7,444 nt of DNA from a bacterium (GTDB lineage Bacteria > UBA10199 > DSSB01): the NCBI GenBank assembly GCA_030426445.1, contig JAUHYS010000099.1, forward strand, positions 1 through 7,444. The letters are read 5' to 3'. Both the position numbers and the translations under genes were made by a program. The first letter of the stretch is position 1. Each line of letters opens with the position of its first letter. This document shows positions 1 to 6,011 of the stretch, piece by piece. The notes below the pieces were generated by a model, which did not search any database, was not told the DNA's origin, and saw only the letters and a program-made list of their open reading frames with translations.

Positions 1-229
1 GATTCTCCAGCGCCTGACGGGAGTTGGGCTCCGACGGTCGCACCGCATGAATCCGCTTTGTGAGCTCCGCCCGGTCGATGACAGCCTTGATGGGCTCGAA
101 AGATTTCTCATTGATGGCGACAAGCGCACGTTCGAAGGCCTGCCGCGCGTCACTTGTTTCGTCGGCCATTACCGGTACGACGCCAACCATCCACACGACC
201 GCTGCTATTAATATTCTCGCGGAATTCAT
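1..229 (-). CDS. Exported protein of unknown function, 5' part only
   Basis: An open frame starts with ATG at 229-227 and runs off the left edge after 76 codons, so the C-terminus is missing. An AGGAG ribosome binding site sits 8 bases before the ATG. The first 22 residues look like a Sec signal peptide: a short basic start (MNSAR), a hydrophobic core (ILIAAVVWMVGVV) and a VMA cleavage motif followed by DE. The visible mature part (about 54 residues) is charged and probably helical, beginning DETSDARQAFERALVAINE. I do not recognise the family. It follows tyrS after 45 bases on the same strand and may be co-transcribed with it. Codon third positions are strongly GC-rich (GCG, GTC, GCC, CGG), unlike rnr, zapA or fau. 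A periplasmic location or a lipid-free secreted product is inferred from the signal peptide only; no cysteine lipobox is visible. Confidence 0.7.
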   Translation of the reverse strand, partial: MNSARILIAAVVWMVGVVPVMADETSDARQAFERALVAINEKSFEPIKAVIDRAELTKRIHAVRPSEPNSRQALEN

Positions 230-274
230 AGTTGAGCTCCTGCGCTCATCGAGGTCTGCCAGAGGGGCGGCTGC

Positions 275-1465
275 TCAGTTGAGGCTGACCCGGGCAAATT
301 TTCGTTTGCCAACCTGGTAGATATTGGTCCTGCCGGCATTGAGCTCCAGAGAACGATCTTCGATACGTTCACCATCAATTTTGACCGCCCCTTGCTTGAT
401 CATCCGAAATGCCTCAGACGTGCTGCTTACCAAACCGGCGCCTTTCAACAAATGAGCGATGCCGATTTTTCCGTCTGTACAGGCGATGTCAACGTCGGGA
501 ATCTCCTCCGGCATGGCCCCCTGCTGAAACCGCGACACGAACTCCTGCATTGCGTCTTCGGCCGCCGTTTCATCATAGAATCTGGCAACTATTTCACGGC
601 CAAGTTCAAACTTTGCATCGCGTGGATTCTTGCCCTCATCGACGGCCTTGTGCAATGCCTTGATATCCGCCAGTGAGCGAAAGCTTAAGACCTCGAAGTA
701 ACGCCACATCAGGTCGTCGGATATGGACATGATCTTGCCAAATTGGGATTCCGCTGTTTCGGTAATGCCCACGTAGTTACCCTTAGACTTGCTCATTTTT
801 TCAACGCCGTCCAGGCCCTCTAAAAGCGGCATCATCAAAATACACTGCTCGCTTTGGCCTTCTTCCCTCTGTAATTGGCGACCCATCAGAAGATTAAATT
901 TTTGATCTGTGCCCCCGATTTCGACATCAGCTTTCATTTCTACCGAATCCCAACCTTGCAATAGCGGATAAAGAAATTCGTGAATCGAAATCGGTTGATT
1001 GTCACGAAAGCGATTTTCAAAGTCGTTGCGTTCCAACATGCGGGCCACGGTGTAGCGACTGGCTAATTGAATGAGATCTTTTCCAGAAAAATTTTTAAAC
1101 CATGAGGCATTGTAGTAGGTTTGTGTTTTTTTAGGGTCTAAGACTTTAAAAACCTGCTCTTGATAGGTTTGAACGTTTTGCTCGATCTCTTCTGCACTTA
1201 AAGGCGGTCGCGTGCTGTTGCGCCCACTGGGATCGCCAATCATGGCAGTATAATCCCCGATCAAAAAACAGATGGCGTGCCCTGCCTCTTGAAAGTCTTT
1301 GAGTTTTTTAAGTAAGACGTAGTGACCCAAATGAAGGTCCGCTGCGGTAGGGTCAAAACCCGCTTTGATACGCAAGGGACGATCCATTTTGAGTTTTTCT
1401 TTTAACTCTTCCTCAGAAATAATCTCACTGCTGCCTCTTTTTATTTTTTCAAAATTTTCCTGCAT
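275..1465 (-). CDS. tyrS: Tyrosyl-tRNA synthetase
   Basis: Cytoplasmic class I aminoacyl-tRNA synthetase that charges tRNA-Tyr with tyrosine using ATP. The 396-residue length is normal for the bacterial enzyme. The Rossmann catalytic domain holds the ATP-binding HIGH motif as HLGH (residues 45-48), a GGTDQKFN tyrosine/ATP-site segment (184-191) and KMSKS (223-227). The alpha-helical tRNA-binding region follows, and about residues 330-396 form an S4 RNA-binding domain (SEAFRMIKQGAVKIDGE). The HLGHYVLLKKL and KMSKSKGNYVGI wording suggests the TyrRS type seen in many Gram-negatives and cyanobacteria rather than the E. coli TyrS type; that subtype call is from memory. The start at 1465 lies 26 bases after ymdB; its ribosome site (AAAAGAG just before ATG) is weak, so translation may be coupled to ymdB. 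GC content rises from about 35 % in the 5' third to 50-63 % in the 3' third. Confidence 0.97.
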   Translation of the reverse strand: MQENFEKIKRGSSEIISEEELKEKLKMDRPLRIKAGFDPTAADLHLGHYVLLKKLKDFQEAGHAICFLIGDYTAMIGDPSGRNSTRPPLSAEEIEQNVQTYQEQVFKVLDPKKTQTYYNASWFKNFSGKDLIQLASRYTVARMLERNDFENRFRDNQPISIHEFLYPLLQGWDSVEMKADVEIGGTDQKFNLLMGRQLQREEGQSEQCILMMPLLEGLDGVEKMSKSKGNYVGITETAESQFGKIMSISDDLMWRYFEVLSFRSLADIKALHKAVDEGKNPRDAKFELGREIVARFYDETAAEDAMQEFVSRFQQGAMPEEIPDVDIACTDGKIGIAHLLKGAGLVSSTSEAFRMIKQGAVKIDGERIEDRSLELNAGRTNIYQVGKRKFARVSLN

Positions 1466-1491
1466 ACTCTTTTATTTAAAGCCCCTTTGTT

Positions 1492-2277
1492 TTAAGAGTC
1501 AAGTTTTTCGCATAACAAACGAATGCTCGTTGCCAGACCAGTGGATTCTTCGACATCGATTAAAACGGCGTACATCCTAATGTCTTCTTTGGCTGGCTCA
1601 ATGGGAGATCGCATGCCCATTAAAAATCTTTTGAGTGCGGTATCAATATCAATCCCAATAATTGAACGATAAGGCCCGGTCATGCCGGCATCGCTAATGT
1701 AGGCGGTGCCTTTGGGTAAAATTTCTTCGTCCGCTGTGGGAACATGGGTATGCGAACCCACCACGGCGGCAACCCTGCCATCCAAGTGCCAGCCCATGGC
1801 GCGAGATTCACTGGTGGCTTCGGCATGCATGTCGACCAGGATAATATCACAATCGAGTTTGGCATCCATGAGTAATTGGTCGGCTTTTTCAAAAGGGCAA
1901 TCGGCTGGTGCCATATGAACCCGGCCAATCAAATTGATGACACCAACAGTGACGCCCCCATAAACTTCAAAACGCGAAAAACCTCGTCCAGGGCATTTTG
2001 CAGGAAAGTTTGCAGGCCGTAAAATGCGTTTATCTTGTTCGTACAGCGAAAGGCTTTCGTCTCGATCAAAGGCATGATTGCCGGTTGTCAGTACATCGAC
2101 ACCGCTATCAAAAAGTAATTTAACCGACTGCGAGGAAATCCCCTTGCCATGGGCAATATTTTCCGCGTTGGCAAAAACAAAATCAATTTTTTCTCTTTGT
2201 CTCAGTGGAGGCAATAAAGTTTTCACCGCACGCCTTCCCGCTTCACCAAAGATATCTCCAATAAATAAAATTTTCAT
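1492..2277 (-). CDS. ymdB: YmdB-family metallophosphoesterase (TIGR00282 type)
   Basis: Calcineurin-like metallophosphoesterase of the Bacillus-type YmdB family, not the unrelated E. coli macrodomain protein of the same name. Characterised members hydrolyse 2',3'-cyclic nucleotides and some other phosphodiesters and influence RNA decay and development; the substrate here is not shown. The 261-residue length is full for the family. Metal-site motifs are all present: GDIFGEAGR with D8, NAEN with E39, TGNHAFD with N67 and H68, DMHAEAT with H151, and GSHTHVPTAD with H176 and H178. SDAGMTGPY (195-203) is also typical. No signal peptide is visible. It lies 46 bases after fau and 26 before tyrS, so probably in one transcript. 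The start at 2277 is preceded by a modest AGGG. In many bacteria this gene sits next to rny (RNase Y); here no rny is present in the window, but rnr lies nearby. Confidence 0.93.
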   Translation of the reverse strand: MKILFIGDIFGEAGRRAVKTLLPPLRQREKIDFVFANAENIAHGKGISSQSVKLLFDSGVDVLTTGNHAFDRDESLSLYEQDKRILRPANFPAKCPGRGFSRFEVYGGVTVGVINLIGRVHMAPADCPFEKADQLLMDAKLDCDIILVDMHAEATSESRAMGWHLDGRVAAVVGSHTHVPTADEEILPKGTAYISDAGMTGPYRSIIGIDIDTALKRFLMGMRSPIEPAKEDIRMYAVLIDVEESTGLATSIRLLCEKLDS

Positions 2278-2323
2278 AACCCTGCTTTAACTATGTATTG
2301 TACTCAATAAGCAAATCAATTTT

Positions 2324-2887
2324 TTAATGACAGCAAATTTCCTGACTGGGTGTGATAATGATATCCATTTTTTCATCATGGGCTTCAAAAGGAATTTCGG
2401 GAAAAACCTGAAAATCATAGGCTAGGGCAATGCGCAAACCCGAATAATTTTTGAGTGCACGGTCATAATAGCCGAAACCCTTTCCCAGCCGTTGTCCTTG
2501 TAAGTCAAAGGCGAGTCCAGGGATGATTAAAGCTTCGATTTGATTGATAGCTTCCACACTAAGCCCGGTTTTGGGTTCTAAAATACCCAAGGCTCCCTTT
2601 TGTAAGTCTTGTATAAATTGAACTTTTACCCATTGTAGCTCAGTTTTTGTTTTGACTCTTGGAAAAAAGACCTGGACTTTTTGTTGAGTGAAAAGGTTAA
2701 ATAGAGCTTCTGTATACACTTCTTTTTTTAAAGCAGCATAGAGGCCAATGCTTTTCACTTTTTTGAGTTCCTGATTTTTTAAAAGCCTTTGTTGAACTTG
2801 TTGAGAAAGTTCTTTGAGTTGATCTGATGAATATTGACTAAAATATTTTTGAATGTCCGCTCTGATTTCAGCTTTGCTTTTTGACAT
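2324..2887 (-). CDS. fau: 5-formyltetrahydrofolate cyclo-ligase
   Basis: Cytoplasmic enzyme (5,10-methenyltetrahydrofolate synthetase) that converts 5-formyl-THF to 5,10-methenyl-THF with ATP, recycling the storage folate into one-carbon metabolism. The 187-residue length is typical. The family signature is clear: PGLAFD (123-128), then GQRLGKGFGYYDR (131-143), where the usual GGGYYDR reads GFGYYDR. A C-terminal EAHDEKMDIIITP (168-180) also matches the family. The N-terminal helix is lysine-rich. The gene directly follows the 6S RNA locus, as in the E. coli zapA-ssrS-ygfA cluster, which supports both calls. Its start at 2887 has no strong ribosome site (only AATAAGA upstream). It is probably expressed by read-through from the 6S or zapA promoter, as described for E. 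coli; that is inference here. Confidence 0.95.
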   Translation of the reverse strand: MSKSKAEIRADIQKYFSQYSSDQLKELSQQVQQRLLKNQELKKVKSIGLYAALKKEVYTEALFNLFTQQKVQVFFPRVKTKTELQWVKVQFIQDLQKGALGILEPKTGLSVEAINQIEALIIPGLAFDLQGQRLGKGFGYYDRALKNYSGLRIALAYDFQVFPEIPFEAHDEKMDIIITPSQEICCH

Positions 2888-2910
2888 GGAATCTTATTTT
2901 TTGATTGATA

Positions 2911-2926
2911 AAAAAAATTCCCCACC
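2911..2926 (-). terminator. Possible 3' end / terminator of 6S RNA
   Basis: A run of eight U residues (2918-2911 on the minus strand) directly follows the GGTGGGGAA arm (2926-2918) of the proposed 6S closing helix. No compact local hairpin precedes the U-run; the pairing partner is the 5' arm about 170 bases upstream. It may therefore act as a weak terminator or only a processing point, allowing some read-through into fau. Confidence 0.35.
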
Positions 2927-3105
2927 ACAAGTCGTTAAGACCACACGCTTTGAACCAAAACCAAAAGGTGGGCGTCTCATATCGGCTTTAGGCTTCCCAT
3001 TCAAGGATGGGCTTGCTCACCACCTACAGAGGAAACTCCCGTTCAAAACGAATAGGTTCGAAAACGTTTTGGGCCTAGCACGAACCAGGCAGGGAAATCG
3101 TTTAG
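2915..3105 (-). ncRNA. ssrS: 6S RNA
   Basis: 6S RNA mimics an open promoter and sequesters sigma70-RNA polymerase in stationary phase. The gap between zapA and fau is the classic location. On the minus strand the apical part GGTGAGCAAGCCCAT...ATGGGAAGCC (3022-2991) closely resembles GGUGAGCAUGCUCGG...CCGAGAAGCC of E. coli ssrS. A rod-like fold can be drawn by hand. The closing helix TTCCCTGCC (3096-3088) pairs with GGTGGGGAA (2926-2918), nine pairs with two wobbles, followed by TCGT/ACGA (3083-3080 with 2935-2932). A side hairpin CAAAACG/CGTTTTG (3071-3065 with 3050-3044) sits where E. coli has its 5' bubble hairpin. A distal helix GGGAGTTTC (3040-3032) pairs with GAGACGCCC (2978-2970), one mismatch. 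The resulting length of about 185-190 bases fits the family. Ends are approximate to about 10 bases. The open frame on the other strand here is not credible coding. Confidence 0.85.
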
Positions 3106-3110
3106 CTCCA

Positions 3111-3155
3111 TTTCCTGAGCTTATGAAAAACACGGGGGTGAATGAACTCAGGAAA
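3111..3155 (-). repeat. Inverted repeat upstream of 6S RNA
   Basis: A perfect 9-base inverted repeat, TTTCCTGAG at 3155-3147 and CTCAGGAAA at 3119-3111 (minus-strand reading), can be extended by a U-G and a U-A pair to 11 pairs around a 23-base loop. It lies between the zapA stop and the proposed 6S 5' end and encloses a CATAAG element (3125-3120) that could be a -10 box for 6S. There is no U-run after it, so it is unlikely to be a zapA terminator. It could be a 5' leader hairpin of a 6S precursor or an operator. Confidence 0.5.
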
Positions 3156-3216
3156 GAGAGCGATTAAAACCCAAAGAACCTTCTATTAACTTAACCTGAA
3201 ATCAAAAGCCTCGCAA

Positions 3217-3516
3217 CTAGGAAATGGCAGAAACAAAATCTAAACACTGGTCTATTAACTCAACGCTTTCTTTGATTTCTTTCTTAACTTTACGGGTCTT
3301 TTCTTGATGTTTTAGTTTAAGTTTATAATACTCGTCGGCAAGATTAAGGGCCGTTAAAAGAGCCACATTGAGTGAAGAAACACTATTGGTTTTTTGCTTG
3401 ATATCAAATATGGTTTGATTGACTAGATCGGCTACTTTTTGGACATGTTTTTCGTCGGTGTCGGATTTAACACTGAATTTTTGGTTATAGATCTCGACTT
3501 GAAAGGTTTTTTTCAT
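3217..3516 (-). CDS. zapA: Cell division protein ZapA
   Basis: Small cytoplasmic FtsZ-associated protein that bundles and stabilises FtsZ filaments at the division ring, acting as a dimer or tetramer. The 99-residue length is normal. The N-terminal beta-alpha globular part starts VEIYNQKFSVKSDTDEKHVQKVADLVNQ (residues 7-34) and shows the family pattern of a short beta unit followed by an E/D-rich turn and a helix ending in VN. The rest (about 48-99) is one long helix with LNVALLTALNLADEYYKLKLK and heptad-like hydrophobic spacing, matching the ZapA coiled coil. Recognition relies on this pattern plus position immediately before 6S RNA and the cyclo-ligase. The start at 3516 lies in an A-rich stretch with AAAAAGCT before the ATG and no strong Shine-Dalgarno site. 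It follows rnr after 129 bases, far enough for its own promoter. Confidence 0.88.
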   Translation of the reverse strand: MKKTFQVEIYNQKFSVKSDTDEKHVQKVADLVNQTIFDIKQKTNSVSSLNVALLTALNLADEYYKLKLKHQEKTRKVKKEIKESVELIDQCLDFVSAIS

Positions 3517-3571
3517 AGCTTTTTATTTTTTAAAAAAATTAAGAGTTTTCTATCACCCTCACCCTGTCTAC

Positions 3572-3600
3572 TCCATGGTTTTCTCAGTTAAAAATGTCAA
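3572..3600 (-). promoter_or_regulatory. Tentative promoter before zapA
   Basis: A perfect TTGACA -35 element lies at 3600-3595 on the minus strand in the rnr-zapA gap. At a 17-base spacing the -10 position reads CATGGA, a poor match to TATAAT. The -35 is convincing by sequence, the -10 is not, so a promoter here is only a suggestion. Confidence 0.22.
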
Positions 3601-3645
3601 GTGAATTAACAAGCTTACTTTATAACTATTTATTAAATAAAAGAT

Positions 3646-5637
3646 TTATTTTAGCCAATGGAAGTGGATTTGCCTTTCCTCAATATCCACCTGACTGACT
3701 TGAATACGCAATTTTTTTCCAAGTTTAATCACCTCTCTTTTGGAGCCTCGCTGAATCAAGCGATAGCGCTTTTCTTCAAAAATAAAATAGTCATCCAGGT
3801 CTTTGAGTAAAATCAGTCCTTCCACAAAAGGGTCCAGCAATTCCACAAAAAAACCGTATTTGGTGATGCGGGAAACCACCCCGTCAAATTCCTCACCAAT
3901 ATGATTTTGCATAAAGAGAGCTAATTTAAGTCGAATGGCTTCCCACTCGGCTTCCATGGAGACCCTTTCGCGGCGGCTGCAATGGTCAGATTTTGTTTTG
4001 AGTTCGTCTTCGTTACTTGCCATCCTTTTTGCGGATAGAGCTTGAGATAAAATGCGGTGCACCATTAAGTCCGGGTAACGTCGAATCGGGCTGGTAAAAT
4101 GAGTATAGCAGGTGGAAGCCAAACCATAATGCCCCACGGTCTCAGTGGAGTAAATGGCTTGCTTCATCGAGCGTAGTAAGACCTGTTGAATGAGTTTTTC
4201 TTCGGGGTGGTTTTTGAGCTTTTCTAAAAGTTTAGCTAGCTCTTTGGGTGAAGGCTGCTCACTGAGTTTCATATGAAAGCCTAAGTGGTGCAGTAATTCT
4301 TTAAAGGCAAAGATTTTTTGGGCGTCAGGAGTTTGATGGATGCGGTAAACCATAGGCAGATTTTGTTTTTTCACAAAGTTAGCCACGGCTTCATTGGCTG
4401 CAATCATGAAGTCTTCAATTAACATGTGAGCTTCATTTCTTTCTGCTTTAATGATGCTCTCTAGATTTCCTTCTTCTAAGCTGGTGATAAATTCGGGTTC
4501 GGGAAGATCAAAGTCGATGCTGCCTCGGGCTTGCCGTTGTCTGCGAATAAGCTGAGCCAACTCATAGGCCTGCTGTAACATAGGAAAAATCGTTTCGAGT
4601 TTTTTTTGCTCCTCAATATTTTTATCCATGAGCGCCTTGGCAAGTTGCCGGTAAGTGATGCGCGCATGGGAGCAAATCACACTTTTATAAAATTGACTTT
4701 TTGTGGGGAGGCCTTGGGCATTAAAGTCGATCTCAGCGGTAAATGCGAGTCGGTCTTCAAAGGGGCGCAAACTGCAGAGGTCGTTACTCAAGACTTCGGG
4801 TAACATGGGAATCACCTGATCCGGAAAATAAGTTGAGGTGCCTCTTGCAAAAGCCTCCTTATCAATGACTGAACCTGGCTTAACGTAATGGCTAACATCG
4901 GCAATACTGACATAAAGTTTAAAACCACTTTGTGTTTTTTCGACTAAAACCGCATCGTCAAAATCTTGTGCCTTTTCACCATCGATGGTCACAAAATACA
5001 GACTTCTTAAATCGCGGCGTTCTTCTTCGATTGCATTTTTTTCAGAAATTTTTAATTGCTCAGCAGCTTGGAGACATTCCTGCGAAAACTCGTGCCTGAG
5101 TTGATGTTTTAAAATAATGATATCGGTTTCGGCTTTTTCGTTACCGCGCTTGCCAAAGATTTGAATCATCTTAGCTCGGCCGCGTTGACCGTCTTCGGGA
5201 TACTGTAAAACTTCGATGCCTAAAGTATCTCCCAATTTGGCGCCAAAGAGATCTTCTTTTTCTAAATTGAATTCGAGTTTATTTTCGAGCAGTTCCAAAA
5301 AATACCCTTGAGCATCTTTTTTAAGCACTCCAATCAACCATTTTTTATGATGGGAAATGATTTTGATAATTTTACCTTCGAAGCGCCCTTTTTCGTCTTT
5401 TTTAAGAACGGAAACCTTCACTTGATCTCCATCCATGGCATTTAAAGTATAGCGTGGTGGGATAAACACATCGGCTTGTGCCTCATCGTCAACAATGACA
5501 AAACCATAGCCATCGCGGTGAAGCTTTAGCATACCAATCGCCTTTTTTTTGGTGTTTTGCTGCCGGCCTTTTTTTTGATATTTTTTTATTTTATAACGGC
5601 CACGTTTAGGTGCTTTTATTTTTTTGCGTTTGCTCAT
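3646..5637 (-). CDS. rnr: Ribonuclease R (RNase II/RNB family exoribonuclease)
   Basis: Processive 3'-to-5' hydrolytic exoribonuclease that degrades structured RNA, including rRNA and mRNA fragments and stalled messages. Domains in order: a lysine/arginine-rich tail (residues 1-33), cold-shock OB domains (about 34-170, with GYGFVIVDD and ADVFIPP), the RNB catalytic domain (about 205-530) and a C-terminal S1 domain (about 582-663, GVVSRITKYGFFVEL). The catalytic metal-binding aspartates are visible in TIDGEKAQDFDDA: D219, D225, D227 and D228, matching E. coli D272, D278, D280 and D281. THFTSPIRRYPDLMVHR (512-528) and HCSRRERVSMEAE (552-564) are also conserved. At 663 residues it lacks the N-terminal helix-turn-helix region and the long lysine-rich C-terminal tail of the 813-residue E. 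coli enzyme. RNB is unusually specific here: RNase R rather than RNase II is favoured by the SRRE and S1 context. The minus strand has two A8 runs near the start of the gene. Confidence 0.95.
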   Translation of the reverse strand: MSKRKKIKAPKRGRYKIKKYQKKGRQQNTKKKAIGMLKLHRDGYGFVIVDDEAQADVFIPPRYTLNAMDGDQVKVSVLKKDEKGRFEGKIIKIISHHKKWLIGVLKKDAQGYFLELLENKLEFNLEKEDLFGAKLGDTLGIEVLQYPEDGQRGRAKMIQIFGKRGNEKAETDIIILKHQLRHEFSQECLQAAEQLKISEKNAIEEERRDLRSLYFVTIDGEKAQDFDDAVLVEKTQSGFKLYVSIADVSHYVKPGSVIDKEAFARGTSTYFPDQVIPMLPEVLSNDLCSLRPFEDRLAFTAEIDFNAQGLPTKSQFYKSVICSHARITYRQLAKALMDKNIEEQKKLETIFPMLQQAYELAQLIRRQRQARGSIDFDLPEPEFITSLEEGNLESIIKAERNEAHMLIEDFMIAANEAVANFVKKQNLPMVYRIHQTPDAQKIFAFKELLHHLGFHMKLSEQPSPKELAKLLEKLKNHPEEKLIQQVLLRSMKQAIYSTETVGHYGLASTCYTHFTSPIRRYPDLMVHRILSQALSAKRMASNEDELKTKSDHCSRRERVSMEAEWEAIRLKLALFMQNHIGEEFDGVVSRITKYGFFVELLDPFVEGLILLKDLDDYFIFEEKRYRLIQRGSKREVIKLGKKLRIQVSQVDIEERQIHFHWLK

Positions 5638-5753
5638 AAAGTTGATTTACCTAATGCATCTAAAATTAATTTAAACAAAGTCATTTTGGCATAGAAAGAA
5701 ATAAGAAGCTAGTTCAACTTAATATATAAGAGTATAAGAATATAGAAAGCCTA

Positions 5754-5780
5754 TTGACGAAGCCAGCTCGATTGGATAGT
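5754..5780 (+). promoter_or_regulatory. Tentative promoter of tRNA-Leu
   Basis: TTGACG (5754-5759) is a good -35 match 44 bases before the mature tRNA. The nearest -10-like hexamer is GATAGT (5775-5780), 4 of 6 matches with a short 15-base spacer; at 17 bases the hexamer is TAGTCG, a poorer match. The surrounding 5638-5802 region is AT-rich and must also contain the divergent rnr promoter, for which only weak candidates are visible (TTGAAC at 5717-5712 with TATGCC at 5693-5688 on the minus strand). Confidence 0.3.
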
Positions 5781-5802
5781 CGATCAGACCATCATTAAAT
5801 CA

Positions 5803-5885
5803 GCGAGAGTGGCGGAATGGCAGACGCGCTAGATTCAGGTTCTAGTGAGGGCAACCTCGTGGGGGTTCAAGTCCCCCCTCTCGCA
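5803..5885 (+). tRNA. tRNA-Leu (anticodon CAG)
   Basis: Complete class II tRNA. The acceptor stem is GCGAGAG (5803-5809) with CTCTCGC (5878-5884), followed by discriminator A5885, the leucine identity base. The anticodon stem CTAGA/TCTAG (5829-5833 with 5841-5845) encloses loop TTCAGGT, giving anticodon CAG at 5836-5838, which reads CUG leucine codons. A long variable arm GAGG-GCAA-CCTC (5847-5858) is as expected for leucine. The T arm is GGGGG-TTCAAGT-CCCCC (5861-5877). The 3' CCA is not encoded (TTT follows), so it must be added by nucleotidyltransferase. It is divergent from rnr. Its 3' half is the probable insertion site of the element to the right. Confidence 0.97.
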
Positions 5886-5988
5886 TTTGTTTTTAGTTCT
5901 GATTTCATCTTATCTTCCTTATAGTTATATCGTTTTTAAAAAATCCTGACATTTTATTTAAAGTTAATTTTCTAAAACATCAATTTTT

Positions 5989-6010
5989 ATTGACCCCTTT
6001 CATTGACCCC
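5989..6010 (+). repeat. Two direct repeats ATTGACCCC beside the integrase
   Basis: ATTGACCCC occurs at 5989-5997 and again at 6002-6010, a 13-base period of just over one helical turn. The second copy ends one base before the integrase stop codon. The first overlaps a small inverted repeat, CAAT-TTTT-ATTG (5981-5992). Paired short direct repeats beside an attachment site resemble arm-type binding sites for integrase N-terminal domains, but this role is inferred. Confidence 0.45.
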
Positions 6011-6011
6011 C

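Noticed and set aside
392..676. Plus-strand open frames of 84-94 codons inside tyrS
   Set aside because: They are antisense shadows in the GC-rich part of a well-conserved gene, with no protein features.
1680..1928. Open frames on both strands inside ymdB (70-82 codons)
   Set aside because: They fall inside the conserved phosphoesterase frame and show no independent signal.
3001..3050. Plus-strand GAGGAAACTCCCG resembling the RNase P RNA start GAGGAAAGTCCGG
   Set aside because: No other RNase P RNA core elements follow on that strand, while the minus strand gives a coherent 6S fold in the right location.
2853..3167. A 104-codon open frame on the plus strand across the zapA-fau gap
   Set aside because: It lies antisense to the 6S RNA, has no ribosome site, resembles no protein and its start is inside fau.
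3601..3645. TTTATTTAATAAA after the rnr stop as a terminator
   Set aside because: It is a short pure A/T palindrome without a GC stem, too weak for an intrinsic terminator.
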